A stretch of 64,000 nt of DNA from an uncultured Pelagibacteraceae bacterium (lineage in GTDB: Bacteria; Pseudomonadota; Alphaproteobacteria; Pelagibacterales; Pelagibacteraceae): the NCBI GenBank assembly GCA_902535255.1, contig CACASQ010000002.1, forward strand, positions 28,078 to 92,077. Reading direction: 5' to 3'. Made by a program: the position numbers and the translations under genes. Below the pieces are notes generated by a model, which saw only the letters and a program-made list of their open reading frames with translations, had not been told where the DNA came from and did no database searches. This document shows positions 45,760 to 56,212 of the stretch, piece after piece (the first letter of the stretch is position 1; each line of letters begins with the position of its first letter).

Positions 45760-46763
45760 CGGAGTATTTACAAATCTTAGGCCAAGAAATTTACAAAATT
45801 ATTTTTTTGCTCATACCTATCCTTGTGTCAGTTGCTATGATTGTTTGGTTGGATAGAAGAGTATGGGGATTAGTACAAAAAAGAAGAGGGCCTAATGTGG
45901 TTGGGCCATTTGGGCTTTTTCAAACTCTAGCCGATGCATTAAAATATATATTTAAAGAAATTATAATTCCAGCTAGTGCCAATAAAGCAGTTTTCATTCT
46001 CGCTCCAATAGTAACTATGACATTAGCTTTGGTTGCTTGGGCAGTAATTCCAATGAGTGAAGATTTAGTTTTAGCAGATATCAATGTCGGGATCTTGTAT
46101 TTATTTGCAGTTTCTTCTCTTGGGGTTTATGGAATTATAATGGGAGGATGGGCATCTAATTCAAAATATCCTTTTTTAGGCGCTATAAGATCTGCAGCAC
46201 AAATGGTTTCATACGAAGTTTCCATTGGAATTATAATTATAAATGTACTTTTATGTGTTGGATCGTTAAATTTAAATGACATTGTCCTTGCACAAAAAGA
46301 CCTGTGGTATGTCATACCTCTTTTCCCGATGTTTGTAATTTTTTTTATTTCAGCGCTTGCAGAAACCAATAGACCACCTTTTGATCTCCCAGAGGCAGAA
46401 GCAGAGTTAGTGGCAGGCTACCAAACTGAATATTCTGGAATGATGTACGCAATGTTTTGGTTAGGAGAGTATGCAAATATACTTTTAATGTGTGCGATGG
46501 GCTCAATACTTTTTCTTGGAGGATGGTTACCAATAATGGATATTTATCCAATTAATCTAATTCCATCTCCAGTTTGGATGATACTAAAAATTTTATTTTT
46601 ATTTTTATTATTTGCACTAATTAAAGCTATAGTTCCAAGATATAGATATGATCAGCTAATGAGATTAGGTTGGAAAATATTTTTACCATTTTCGTTAATT
46701 TATCTCGTTTTAACTGCCAGCTTTTTATTTTATTTTGATAAATTACCTAAGGTGGACATTTAA
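45756..46763 (+). CDS. nuoH: NADH-quinone oxidoreductase subunit H
   Basis: The membrane subunit that shapes the quinone entry; 335 residues with about eight helices. Conserved: [33 protein letters not shown] near the start, and [28 protein letters not shown] with its acidic loop. It overlaps nuoG by 4 bases and nuoI by 1. Confidence 0.97.
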   Translation: MTEYLQILGQEIYKIIFLLIPILVSVAMIVWLDRRVWGLVQKRRGPNVVGPFGLFQTLADALKYIFKEIIIPASANKAVFILAPIVTMTLALVAWAVIPMSEDLVLADINVGILYLFAVSSLGVYGIIMGGWASNSKYPFLGAIRSAAQMVSYEVSIGIIIINVLLCVGSLNLNDIVLAQKDLWYVIPLFPMFVIFFISALAETNRPPFDLPEAEAELVAGYQTEYSGMMYAMFWLGEYANILLMCAMGSILFLGGWLPIMDIYPINLIPSPVWMILKILFLFLLFALIKAIVPRYRYDQLMRLGWKIFLPFSLIYLVLTASFLFYFDKLPKVDI

Positions 46764-47248
46764 TGAATTTGAGCAGAATATTAAAAACCATATTTCTTGT
46801 AGAATTTGTTTCAGGATTATATATGGCTATTAAGGAGTTATTTAGAAAATCAAAAACCATAAATTACCCTTTCGAGAAAGGGCCAATAAGTCCCCGTATG
46901 AGAGGTGAGCATGCACTTAGAAGATATCCTAACGGTGAAGAGAGATGCATTGCTTGTAAATTATGCGAAGCAGTTTGTCCTGCTCAAGCTATCACAATTG
47001 AGTCTTCGGAAAGATCAGATGGCAGCAGAAAAACAACCCGTTATGACATTGATATGCTAAAATGCATATATTGCGGGCTTTGCCAGGAGTCCTGCCCAGT
47101 TGATGCAATTGTTCAGGGTCCAAACTTTGAGTTTGCAACAGAGACTAGAGAAGAGCTTTATTACAATAAAGAAAAACTTTTGGAAAATGGCGATAGATGG
47201 GAATCAGTTCTAGCAAAAAATATTAAGCTAGATAAACCTTACAGATAA
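46763..47248 (+). CDS. nuoI: NADH-quinone oxidoreductase subunit I
   Basis: The 23-kDa-type subunit with two 4Fe-4S clusters (N6a and N6b) leading to N2; 161 residues. The two ferredoxin motifs are [15 protein letters not shown] and [15 protein letters not shown], preceded by the NuoI-specific [16 protein letters not shown]. The N-terminal helix lies against the membrane. Confidence 0.98.
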   Translation: MNLSRILKTIFLVEFVSGLYMAIKELFRKSKTINYPFEKGPISPRMRGEHALRRYPNGEERCIACKLCEAVCPAQAITIESSERSDGSRKTTRYDIDMLKCIYCGLCQESCPVDAIVQGPNFEFATETREELYYNKEKLLENGDRWESVLAKNIKLDKPYR

Positions 47249-47875
47249 ATGATAGTCCACTCAATTTTTTTTTACTTCTTTTCTGTAATAGCTATTTTTT
47301 CATCTCTAATGGTAATAACTTCTAGAAGTACTATTAATTCAGTTTTCTTTCTAATATTAGATTTTATCTCGATTGGCTGTCTCTTTATAATGGTTGGAGC
47401 TGAATTTTTGGGAATGATCCTGTTAATTGTTTATGTTGGAGCAGTTGCCGTACTATTCCTATTTGTTGTAATGATGTTAAACGTTGCAGAACAAAAACAG
47501 TCTTGGTTTATTGGTAAAAAATCAACACATATACCAACAGGTTTAATTGTAAGTGTATTGATTCTATTAGAGCTATTAGTCGTAGTTGGAGGCTGGAAAT
47601 ACAAGGAGGATTTAATGTCAAGTAGCACATTACTTTTATCTGACGTCTCTAACACTCATCAATTAGGTTTGGTAATGTATACTGACTACATTTTATACTT
47701 TCAACTAGCTGGTATAGTTCTTTTATTAGCAATGATTGGAGCTATTCTTTTAACGTTTAGAGAAAGAATAGGTGTAAAAAAACAAAGTTACATAAATCAA
47801 ATTTCTAGAAACCCATCCACTGCAGTTGAACTTATAAAAGTAAAATCCAATCAAGGAGTAAAAATAGATGATTGA
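47249..47875 (+). CDS. nuoJ: NADH-quinone oxidoreductase subunit J
   Basis: The ND6-type membrane subunit; 208 residues with five predicted helices. [25 protein letters not shown] is the conserved helix 3 region with the pi-bulge thought to matter for coupling. It begins directly after nuoI and overlaps nuoK by 8 bases. Confidence 0.95.
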   Translation: MIVHSIFFYFFSVIAIFSSLMVITSRSTINSVFFLILDFISIGCLFIMVGAEFLGMILLIVYVGAVAVLFLFVVMMLNVAEQKQSWFIGKKSTHIPTGLIVSVLILLELLVVVGGWKYKEDLMSSSTLLLSDVSNTHQLGLVMYTDYILYFQLAGIVLLLAMIGAILLTFRERIGVKKQSYINQISRNPSTAVELIKVKSNQGVKIDD

Positions 47876-48179
47876 GATTGGTTTAGGCCACTATTTATCA
47901 TTAGGCGCTATTATATTTTTCTTAGGAGTGATTGGAATTTTTTTGAATAGAAAAAATGTAATTGTCATATTAATGTCAATTGAGCTAATCTTATTAGCAG
48001 TAAACATTAATTTGATATCATTTTCGATCTTCACTGGTGATATAATTGGACAAATTTTCACTATGCTCATTTTAACAGTAGCAGCAGCTGAAGCAGCAAT
48101 AGGTTTAGCTATTATTGTAGTTTACTATAGAAATAGAGGCTCTATCAGGGTTGAAGATATCCATGGAATGAAAGGTTAA
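47868..48179 (+). CDS. nuoK: NADH-quinone oxidoreductase subunit K
   Basis: The ND4L-type proton-channel subunit; 103 residues and three helices. The two buried glutamates are visible in [14 protein letters not shown] and [15 protein letters not shown]. It is followed immediately by nuoL. Confidence 0.96.
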   Translation: MIEIGLGHYLSLGAIIFFLGVIGIFLNRKNVIVILMSIELILLAVNINLISFSIFTGDIIGQIFTMLILTVAAAEAAIGLAIIVVYYRNRGSIRVEDIHGMKG

Positions 48180-50087
48180 ATGGAATACGCTATATTATTT
48201 TTGCCTTTATTAGGCTCTCTACTAGGATATCTAGGTAGGTCTATTGCAATGTATTTTGCAGAAATTTCTACAAGTTTATTTGTTAGTATTTCAGCAGTGC
48301 TTTCAATTTTTGTTTTTTGGAACGGAATTCAAAATGATGTTTACGGAAATTATTTAATTTTTGAATGGATAAGTTCTGGAGGTTTCACTGCAAACTGGTC
48401 AATTAATATTGATCCATTAAGTTCAGTTATGTTAGTTGTCGTAACTTTTGTATCTGCACTAGTTCATATTTATTCTATTGGCTATATGAGTCATGATCCT
48501 CACAAACCCAGGTTTATGTCATACTTATCATTATTTACTTTTTCAATGTTAGCTTTAGTTGTTTCAGATAATTTTTTACAACTTTTTTTTGGGTGGGAAG
48601 GAGTCGGTCTATGTTCTTATCTTTTGATAGGTTTTTGGTATAAAAAAGAGACAGCAAACAATGCCGCTATAAAAGCCTTTATAGTTAACAGAATAGGGGA
48701 TTTTGGATTAGCTATTGCAATATTTTTAATTTTTTTCTTTTTTGGTACTATAAATTTTGAAGAGGCATTTCAAACAACGAGCCAGTTTGCCGAAAAGAAA
48801 ATAGTTTTTCTTGGTTTTGAATCGAATTTAATATCTTTAATTTGTATTTTTCTATTTATAGGGGCAATGGGGAAATCTGCACAATTTTTACTTCATACTT
48901 GGTTGCCAGACGCAATGGAGGGTCCCACACCAGTTTCAGCTCTTATTCATGCTGCAACAATGGTCACTGCTGGTGTTTTTCTTGTTGTTAGATGCTCACC
49001 TTTTTTTGAATACTCTCAATTTGCTCTAAATTTGGTTGCTGTAATTGGAATGATTACAGCAATTTTTGCTGCATCTGTTGCTCTTGTGCAGAACGATATT
49101 AAAAAAATAGTGGCTTACTCAACTTGTAGTCAACTTGGTTATATGTTTTTTGCTGCTGGTGTTGGAGCCTATCATGTTGCTATGTTTCATTTATTTACTC
49201 ATGCTTTCTTTAAAGCTCTTTTATTCTTAGGTGCTGGTTCAGTAATACATGCTTTTAATAATGAGCAAGATATAAGAAAAATGGGAGGGGTAAGAAAAAA
49301 ACTGCCCTACACCTATGTATTTATGTTGTTAGGCACTTTAGCATTAACTGGATTTCCTTTTTTATCAGGTTTTTACTCTAAGGATGCAATTATTGAATTT
49401 GCATACCTTAATAATTCTACCTTAGGAAACTATGCAGCCTCAATTGGTATTTTTACAGCATTTTTAACATCAATTTATTCTTGGAGATTATTTTTTAAAA
49501 CTTTCCATGGACCTTATAATAATAAAAATATACCAATAAACGAAACTCATGAGTCACCGTTAGTAATGCTGATTCCTCTGGTTTTTTTGAGTATTGGGGT
49601 AATATTTTCAGGATACTTTTTTAAAAATACTTTTATAGGTCATAATAGTAATGAATTTTGGCAAGGTTCAATATTCTTTTTAAATGAAATAAAACATGAT
49701 GTTATACCTTTATGGTTTTTATTAATTACCCCAATCTTAGTGATAATATCAATACCTATCTCATTTTATTTGTATATCTTGAGTCCGAAGGTTTTAGAAG
49801 ATTTTAAAAATACAAATACGCCATTATACAATTTTTTGTTAAACAAGTGGTATATTGATGAATTTTACGACAAAGTTTTTGTAAATCCAGCAAAAAAAAT
49901 TGGATCATTTTTTTGGAAAAAAGGAGATATAGGAATAATAGATAAATTTGGTCCTGACGGGGTTTCAAAATTAGTTAAGATTATTTCTAATAAGACAGGA
50001 AGACTTCAAACAGGATTTATTTATGATTATGCTTTTGTGATGCTGTTAGGGTTATCAATTTTATTAACTTATTTAATTTTAAAATAA
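48180..50087 (+). CDS. nuoL: NADH-quinone oxidoreductase subunit L
   Basis: The distal antiporter-like proton pump of complex I; 635 residues with about 16 helices and the long lateral helix near the C-terminus. Conserved: FFGWEGVGLCSYLLIGFWY (the key glutamate), GAMGKSAQFLLHTWLPDAMEGPTPVSALIHAATMV, and YSTCSQLGYMF. Normal length. Confidence 0.97.
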   Translation: MEYAILFLPLLGSLLGYLGRSIAMYFAEISTSLFVSISAVLSIFVFWNGIQNDVYGNYLIFEWISSGGFTANWSINIDPLSSVMLVVVTFVSALVHIYSIGYMSHDPHKPRFMSYLSLFTFSMLALVVSDNFLQLFFGWEGVGLCSYLLIGFWYKKETANNAAIKAFIVNRIGDFGLAIAIFLIFFFFGTINFEEAFQTTSQFAEKKIVFLGFESNLISLICIFLFIGAMGKSAQFLLHTWLPDAMEGPTPVSALIHAATMVTAGVFLVVRCSPFFEYSQFALNLVAVIGMITAIFAASVALVQNDIKKIVAYSTCSQLGYMFFAAGVGAYHVAMFHLFTHAFFKALLFLGAGSVIHAFNNEQDIRKMGGVRKKLPYTYVFMLLGTLALTGFPFLSGFYSKDAIIEFAYLNNSTLGNYAASIGIFTAFLTSIYSWRLFFKTFHGPYNNKNIPINETHESPLVMLIPLVFLSIGVIFSGYFFKNTFIGHNSNEFWQGSIFFLNEIKHDVIPLWFLLITPILVIISIPISFYLYILSPKVLEDFKNTNTPLYNFLLNKWYIDEFYDKVFVNPAKKIGSFFWKKGDIGIIDKFGPDGVSKLVKIISNKTGRLQTGFIYDYAFVMLLGLSILLTYLILK

Positions 50088-50088
50088 A

Positions 50089-51567
50089 ATGAACTTTCCA
50101 ATATTATCAACTTTAATTTTCTTACCTTTAATAAGTTCTTTTTTTATCTTATTAACTAAAGAAAAATCTTCTAATATTAGCTCAATTTACATCTCTTTAT
50201 TTAGTAGTGTTGCTACTTTTTTTCTTTCATTGTTTCTGTGGTATTCTCTAGATGTTAAATCTTCTGCATTTCAGTTTGTAGAGGAAAAATCTTGGATAAA
50301 TAACTTTATAAAATTTAAGTTAGGAGTTGATGGAATTTCGATCCTTTTTATTGTTTTAACAACTTTAATTACCCCAATTTGTATTATTTCTTGCATCAAC
50401 AGCGTTAAAGTAAGAGTTAAAGAATTTTTAATAGCTATCTTAATATTAGAGACATTTATGATTGGCGTATTTTGCTCGCTAGATCTCGTTATTTTCTATT
50501 TATTTTTTGAAGCAGGTTTAATACCTATGTTTCTGATTATTGGAGTTTGGGGAGGACCTAGAAGAGTTTATTCAGCATTTAAATTCTTTTTATTTACTTT
50601 ACTCGGATCAGTTTTAATGCTTGTGGCTATAATAGTTATTTACTGGTTAACAGGTACAACCGATATCACCCAGATCTATGAGATTAAAATACCAAAAGAG
50701 TACCAAAATATTCTATGGCTAGCCTTCCTAAGTTCTTTCGCAGTAAAAATGCCAATGTGGCCAGTACATACATGGCTTCCAGATGCTCATGTTGAAGCTC
50801 CTACCGCTGGTTCTGTTATTCTTGCTGCGATCTTACTAAAAATGGCAGGGTACGGTTTTTTGAGATTTTCAATACCAATGTTTCCAGTAGCCTCAGAATA
50901 TTTTACACCTCTAATATATATTTTAAGTATAATTGCGATAATTTACACTTCTTTAGTTGCGTTGATGCAAGAAGATATGAAGAAGTTAATCGCTTATTCC
51001 TCCGTAGCTCACATGGGTTATGTTACCCTAGGAATTTTTACACTTACAAAACAAGGTATAGAAGGAAGTATCTATCAGATGATTAGTCACGGTTTAATTT
51101 CTGCGGCACTCTTTTTATGCGTTGGAGTAGTTTACGATAGATTACATTCAAGAATGATTAGTACCTATGGTGGATTAGTTAATTATATTCCAAAATATTC
51201 TTTTTTATTTTTGATATTTGCTTTAGCAGCGTTAGGACTACCTGGAACTTCAGGATTTTTAGGCGAGTTTCTTGTTTTGACTGGCACGTTTCAAAAAAGT
51301 TATCTAGCAGCAATGTTTGCAACATTTGGGGTAGTCCTAGGAGCGGCATATATGCTATGGCTTACAAAAAGAATCATTTTTGGTGTAACAAATAATTCAG
51401 AAATCAAAAAATTAAATGACGTAAACAAATCTGAAATTACGATGCTAGTTACTTTGGCGTTTCTTATTCTTTTTTTTGGTTTGTACCCACTGCCATTAAT
51501 GGAGACTTTTAATGTATCAGTAAATAGTTTGATTGATAATTATGAAACAGCACTAATTTCAAATTAA
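50089..51567 (+). CDS. nuoM: NADH-quinone oxidoreductase subunit M
   Basis: An antiporter-like pump subunit; 492 residues and about 14 helices. Seen: FYLFFEAGLIPMFLIIGVWGG with the channel glutamate, FAVKMPMWPVHTWLPDAHVEAPTAGSVILAAILLKM, and AYSSVAHMGYVTLG. It starts 1 base after nuoL. Confidence 0.97.
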   Translation: MNFPILSTLIFLPLISSFFILLTKEKSSNISSIYISLFSSVATFFLSLFLWYSLDVKSSAFQFVEEKSWINNFIKFKLGVDGISILFIVLTTLITPICIISCINSVKVRVKEFLIAILILETFMIGVFCSLDLVIFYLFFEAGLIPMFLIIGVWGGPRRVYSAFKFFLFTLLGSVLMLVAIIVIYWLTGTTDITQIYEIKIPKEYQNILWLAFLSSFAVKMPMWPVHTWLPDAHVEAPTAGSVILAAILLKMAGYGFLRFSIPMFPVASEYFTPLIYILSIIAIIYTSLVALMQEDMKKLIAYSSVAHMGYVTLGIFTLTKQGIEGSIYQMISHGLISAALFLCVGVVYDRLHSRMISTYGGLVNYIPKYSFLFLIFALAALGLPGTSGFLGEFLVLTGTFQKSYLAAMFATFGVVLGAAYMLWLTKRIIFGVTNNSEIKKLNDVNKSEITMLVTLAFLILFFGLYPLPLMETFNVSVNSLIDNYETALISN

Positions 51568-51569
51568 AT

Positions 51570-52985
51570 ATGATTAATAGTTTAAATATAATGCTTCCTG
51601 AGATTTTCTTATCTTTATCGATTTTTTCTATACTTTTAATTGGTGTCTTCAAAAAAAAGAGCTTTAATTTAATATTTAATCTTACTTCTTTAATAATTAT
51701 TTTCACAATTTTGATTATTTTGACAGGTTCAAATAATGTGGAAAGAATTTTTTTAGATAGTTTTATAAGGGATTCTTTTTCAAATTATTTTAAAATTTTG
51801 ATTCTTTTATCATCGTTATTTGTTCTAAACTCATCTAAAAATTTTATTATAGACAATAAACTAGATAAGTTCGAGTACCCTATAATTATCTTGTTATCTA
51901 TTTTAGGAATGTTTTTCATGGTAAGCGCTAATGATTTGATACTCTTCTATTTAGGATTAGAACTTCAATCCTTATCACTTTACATCCTTGCTTCAATTGA
52001 TAGAGACAATTTAAGATCAACAGAGTCTGGAATTAAATACTTTGTATTAAGCGCATTATCTTCTGGTTTATTATTGTATGGGTGTTCATTATTATATGGA
52101 TTTACTGGATCTACAAACTTTGAATTAATTGCTAATCAACTTTATAAAGAAAACATAGGCGCAGTTTTTGCAATGGTATTTATTTTAGTTGGGCTTGCAT
52201 TTAAAGTCTCTGCAGTTCCATTTCACATGTGGACACCCGATGTTTATGAAGGAGCCCCAACATCAATAACAAGTTATTTTGCAGTTGTTCCAAAAGTCGC
52301 TGGATTAGCTTTATTAATTAAATTTATGTTTGTTCCCTTTTCAAATATTTTACTAGAATGGCAAACAATTATAATTTTTATATCTATAGCATCTATGATT
52401 TTAGGAGCTGTAGCTGCAATGACGCAAAAAAATTTTAAAAGACTCCTTGCTTATAGTTCGATAGGTCATATAGGCTACGCACTTGCAGGAGTTGCTACTG
52501 GCGCAATTACAGGTTATCAAAGTGCAATAGTTTATATATCAATCTATGTAATTATGAATATCGGAGCATTCTCTTGTCTTTATCTTTTAAAGAAAGATGG
52601 AAAATACAAGGAAAATATTTCCGATTTATCTGGAATTTCAAAAAAACATCCTCTTTTAGCTATTTCTTTATTGGTAATATTATTTTCATTAGCCGGGGTT
52701 CCTCCACTAGGAGGATTCTTTGCTAAATTTTATGTTTTTGTTGCCGTATTAGAAAAACAAATGTACGCATTAGCAATAATTGGATTACTTACAACGGTTA
52801 TGTCAGCATTTTATTATCTAAAAATTATTAAAACTATTTATTTTGATGATAGTTCAATTACCTTTGAATCAACTAAAAATAGAACTGCTCAAGCCTCAGT
52901 CTTTGCAAGTTGTATAATTTTAAGTACATTTTTTTTGTATCCATCGTTTTTGAATAATTTAGTAAACAAGTTATTCGTTGGTTAA
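51570..52985 (+). CDS. nuoN: NADH-quinone oxidoreductase subunit N
   Basis: The third antiporter-like pump subunit; 471 residues. Seen: DLILFYLGLELQSLSLYILAS, GLAFKVSAVPFHMWTPDVYEGAPTSITSYFAVVPK, and LLAYSSIGHIGYALAG. This completes a full 14-gene complex I set. The stop overlaps birA by 1 base, the alphaproteobacterial arrangement. Confidence 0.97.
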   Translation: MINSLNIMLPEIFLSLSIFSILLIGVFKKKSFNLIFNLTSLIIIFTILIILTGSNNVERIFLDSFIRDSFSNYFKILILLSSLFVLNSSKNFIIDNKLDKFEYPIIILLSILGMFFMVSANDLILFYLGLELQSLSLYILASIDRDNLRSTESGIKYFVLSALSSGLLLYGCSLLYGFTGSTNFELIANQLYKENIGAVFAMVFILVGLAFKVSAVPFHMWTPDVYEGAPTSITSYFAVVPKVAGLALLIKFMFVPFSNILLEWQTIIIFISIASMILGAVAAMTQKNFKRLLAYSSIGHIGYALAGVATGAITGYQSAIVYISIYVIMNIGAFSCLYLLKKDGKYKENISDLSGISKKHPLLAISLLVILFSLAGVPPLGGFFAKFYVFVAVLEKQMYALAIIGLLTTVMSAFYYLKIIKTIYFDDSSITFESTKNRTAQASVFASCIILSTFFLYPSFLNNLVNKLFVG

Positions 52986-53554
52986 TGAAAATTAAGATTA
53001 AAAAGTATAAAAAAGTTCAAAGCACTAATGACATTGCCTTAAAACTAATAAATCAAAACGTTTCAGAACCAACATTAATTACGACAGAGACACAAACTAA
53101 AGGAAGAGGAAGAGTAGGAAAAAAATGGATTTCTAAAAATGGAAATCTTTTTATTTCTTTACTTTTTAAGTATGATCCAAAAAAAATCAATTTTAAACAA
53201 TTTGCTATCCTTAATGCATTTTTAGTAAAAAATGTCATTTCAAAAATAACTTTAAAAAAAATTAAGATTAAATGGCCAAATGATTTATTATTTAATGAAA
53301 AGAAATTTTGCGGAATTTTGCAAGAAGTAATTAAATTTGATAAATTTGATTATTTGATTGTGGGTATAGGTTTAAATACTAATATAGCTCCAATAAACAA
53401 AAGCTTTAAATCAACTAGTTTAAAAAATATATTAGATAAAAAAATTAATAATCAAAAAATTTTGAAAAAATTTATAATTACATACGAAAAATTTTTAAAG
53501 GAAAAAAATAAATTATCATTTTCTGATTTAAAAAAGAAATACACAAAGATATAA
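52985..53554 (+). CDS. birA: Biotin--acetyl-CoA-carboxylase ligase, catalytic form only
   Basis: Joins biotin to the AccB lysine through biotinyl-AMP. It has 189 residues, far shorter than the 321 of E. coli BirA. The N-terminal DNA-binding domain and most of the C-terminal SH3-like domain are missing, so it cannot be a BirA-type repressor. The catalytic motifs GRGRVGKKW (residues 40-48) and KWPNDLLFNEKKFCGILQE are intact. It is very lysine-rich. It links the nuo operon to coaX. Confidence 0.93.
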   Translation: MKIKIKKYKKVQSTNDIALKLINQNVSEPTLITTETQTKGRGRVGKKWISKNGNLFISLLFKYDPKKINFKQFAILNAFLVKNVISKITLKKIKIKWPNDLLFNEKKFCGILQEVIKFDKFDYLIVGIGLNTNIAPINKSFKSTSLKNILDKKINNQKILKKFIITYEKFLKEKNKLSFSDLKKKYTKI

Positions 53555-54300
53555 TGAACTTTATTGTTGGCGACATAGGTAATACCTCTACAAGAATTTG
53601 TTTATTAAATAACAGATCAAAAATATTGAGATCTGTTATTTTTAATACTAAGAATATTTTTTTAAGAGGATACATTAATAAGATCTTTAAAAAATTATTC
53701 CGAAAAAATGTAAAAAAAGATATATTATTTTCATGTGTAGTCCCTTTAGCAATCCAAAAAATTAAAAGCAGACTTAAAAAAAATAAATTAAATGTATTAG
53801 AAATCAAAAAACTTAATTTAAAAAAATTAATCAAAATTAACATTAAAAATATCAATCAACTCGGATCCGATAGAATTGTGAATTCGATAGAAGGTAAAAA
53901 ATTTTATAATTGTTTAATAATTGATTTTGGCACTGCTACAACTTTTGATATTGTTAGAAAGGGTAAGTATGTAGGAGGTGTTATCGCGCCTGGTGTAAAA
54001 TCTTCTATAAAAAACTTAAGTCAATCTACGGCTTTGCTTCCTTTGATTGATTTAAAATACAATCAAAAAAGCTACGGTAAAAATACAAAAGATGCTTTAA
54101 ACGCAGGATTTGTTTGGGGTTATGAAGGCTTAATAAATAATATAATTAATAAAATAACACTTAATTGGAAAAATGATTATAAGATAATCCTCACGGGCGG
54201 ATATGCAAATCTATTTAAAAAAATTATTAAAAGAAAAACTACCATCGATCAAAATATCACAATTAAAGGTGTTTCAAGAGTTTATAGGGAACTGTTATGA
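53554..54300 (+). CDS. coaX: Type III pantothenate kinase
   Basis: Phosphorylates pantothenate, the first step to coenzyme A. It has 248 residues of the ASKHA fold. Seen: VGDIGNTSTRICLL (the phosphate loop), GSDRIVNSI, IDFGTATTFDIV and GGVIAPGVKSS, the type III signatures. Members need a monovalent cation and resist feedback by CoA. It overlaps birA by 1 base and rnj by 4. Confidence 0.95.
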   Translation: MNFIVGDIGNTSTRICLLNNRSKILRSVIFNTKNIFLRGYINKIFKKLFRKNVKKDILFSCVVPLAIQKIKSRLKKNKLNVLEIKKLNLKKLIKINIKNINQLGSDRIVNSIEGKKFYNCLIIDFGTATTFDIVRKGKYVGGVIAPGVKSSIKNLSQSTALLPLIDLKYNQKSYGKNTKDALNAGFVWGYEGLINNIINKITLNWKNDYKIILTGGYANLFKKIIKRKTTIDQNITIKGVSRVYRELL

Positions 54301-55958
54301 GTAAGGAAGAATTACTTTTTTGTCCTTTAGGTGGATCAGGTGAAATAGGTGGGAATATGAATTTATTTGCCTACGGAAAAGAGGATGATCTAAAATGGAT
54401 TATTGTAGATATGGGAGTTTCTTTTGCTGATGACTCGGTTCCAGGGGTCGATCTTATTATGCCAGATGCTGGTTTTATAATTGAAAAGAAAGAAGATTTA
54501 CTCGGTATTGTTTTGACACATGCACATGAAGATCACATTGGAGCTGTCGCACATATATGGCCATATTTGAAATGCAAAATTTTTGCAACACCGTTCACTG
54601 CTGCTCTAATTTTGGAAAAATTCAAAGAAAAAAAAATAGATATTTCATCTTATCTAGAGGTTGTTCCTCTTAATAGTAAAATAAAACTTGGAAAATTTGA
54701 GATTGATTTTGTAACTTTAACTCATTCTATTCTAGAACCAAACGGATTAAGCATTAAAACTCCAATTGGTACAGTGCTGCATACTGGTGATTGGAAAATT
54801 GATCCTAACCCACTGATTGGAAGCCAAATAGATGAACAAAAATTAAAGTCAATAGGAAGTAGTGGAGTGTCTGCGATGATATGTGACTCTACAAATATTT
54901 TTAGCCCAGGTAGAGCAGGATCAGAGTCTGAAGTGAGAGATAGTCTTTTAAAGATTATGGAAATTAAAATTAATAGGATCCTAGTTACATCCTTTGCTTC
55001 TAATGTTGCAAGAATGGAGTCTATTTTTTATTGTGCAAAAAAAACAGGAAGAAATATTTGCCTTGTTGGAAGATCGATGCAGAGAATCTATAAAGCAGCG
55101 AAAAAATGCGGTTATCTTCAAGGACTTATTGAACCTTTGGAACCTAAAGATGCAAAAAAAGTAACAAAAAATAAAATCTTATATTTAGCAACTGGGAGCC
55201 AAGGAGAACCAATGGGAGCAATGAACAGAATAATTAATGGTGTTCATCCAGACGTTCACTTAGAAAGTGGAGATTGTGTAATTTTTTCTTCTAAAATTAT
55301 TCCAGGAAACGAAAAAAAATTATATTATTTACAAAATTTGATTGTAAAAAATAAAATTGAAATGATAAGCGAGGAAAATGCTTTCGTACACGTTTCTGGT
55401 CACCCAAACAGAGATGATTTAAAAGATATGTATAAATGGGTAAAACCTCAGTGTGTAATTCCTGTTCATGGAGAGCACCGTCATATGGCTGAACATGTAT
55501 CTTTCGCAAAAGAAATGCAAGTTCCAAAAACTTTATTGATTGAAAACGGAGACATAATAAAGATATTGCCCGGAAATAGTCCAGAAATTATTGATAAGGC
55601 ACCCTCTGGTAAAATTTATTTAGATGGAAATGTAAATGTTGAAATAGACTCTCAGTCTATAAAAGATAGGAAAAAATTGTCTATAAATGGATATTTAGAA
55701 ATAACGCTAATCGTTTCAAACAATGGTAATATAAAAAAGCCAATTATATCATATAAAGGAATACCAGAAAAAAATGAAGACAACACTTTTATATTTGATA
55801 TGGAAGACGAGATAATGAATATTTGTAGAACTTTTTCAATGGACAATAAAAAGCAGCAACAAAATTTGATTGAAACTATTAAACAAAATTGTAAGAAACT
55901 AGTAAAAGAAAAAACAGGAAAAAAACCTTTTACCAATATTAATATTTTTAGAATTTAA
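54297..55958 (+). CDS. rnj: Ribonuclease J
   Basis: A metallo-beta-lactamase/beta-CASP RNase with endo- and 5'-exonuclease activity; 553 residues. Zinc ligands are visible in LTHAHEDHIGAV, HTGDWKIDPNP and the C-terminal PVHGEHRHM. VSGHPNRDDLKDM and the beta-CASP region lie between. The genome thus has both RNase E/G and RNase J, as in many alphaproteobacteria. The following DUF1467 gene overlaps by 1 base. Confidence 0.95.
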   Translation: MSKEELLFCPLGGSGEIGGNMNLFAYGKEDDLKWIIVDMGVSFADDSVPGVDLIMPDAGFIIEKKEDLLGIVLTHAHEDHIGAVAHIWPYLKCKIFATPFTAALILEKFKEKKIDISSYLEVVPLNSKIKLGKFEIDFVTLTHSILEPNGLSIKTPIGTVLHTGDWKIDPNPLIGSQIDEQKLKSIGSSGVSAMICDSTNIFSPGRAGSESEVRDSLLKIMEIKINRILVTSFASNVARMESIFYCAKKTGRNICLVGRSMQRIYKAAKKCGYLQGLIEPLEPKDAKKVTKNKILYLATGSQGEPMGAMNRIINGVHPDVHLESGDCVIFSSKIIPGNEKKLYYLQNLIVKNKIEMISEENAFVHVSGHPNRDDLKDMYKWVKPQCVIPVHGEHRHMAEHVSFAKEMQVPKTLLIENGDIIKILPGNSPEIIDKAPSGKIYLDGNVNVEIDSQSIKDRKKLSINGYLEITLIVSNNGNIKKPIISYKGIPEKNEDNTFIFDMEDEIMNICRTFSMDNKKQQQNLIETIKQNCKKLVKEKTGKKPFTNINIFRI

Positions 55959-56212
55959 TGGGCTTAACTGGATCAATAATTGTTTATGTAATTATTTGGT
56001 GGATAGTATTTTTTTCAGTTTTACCAGTTGGAATTCAATCAAAAAAAGAGATTTTCAAGGAAAAATTTGGAGGGATTGACCCTGGAGCTCCTAATAATCC
56101 AAAAATGGGAAAAAAGTTTTTAACAACTACATTAATTACTACTATAATTTTTGCAGTCATATATTATCTTGTAAAGATTGATTTATTAAATTTAAGAGAA
56201 TTTTTACAATAA
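55958..56212 (+). CDS. DUF1467 family membrane protein
   Basis: An 84-residue protein with two membrane helices (about residues 6-23 and 52-72) separated by a conserved loop, PVGIQSKKE...GIDPGAPNNPKMGKK. The family is of unknown function and is found in alphaproteobacteria at this same position between rnj and proS. It overlaps both neighbours by 1 base. Confidence 0.85.
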   Translation: MGLTGSIIVYVIIWWIVFFSVLPVGIQSKKEIFKEKFGGIDPGAPNNPKMGKKFLTTTLITTIIFAVIYYLVKIDLLNLREFLQ

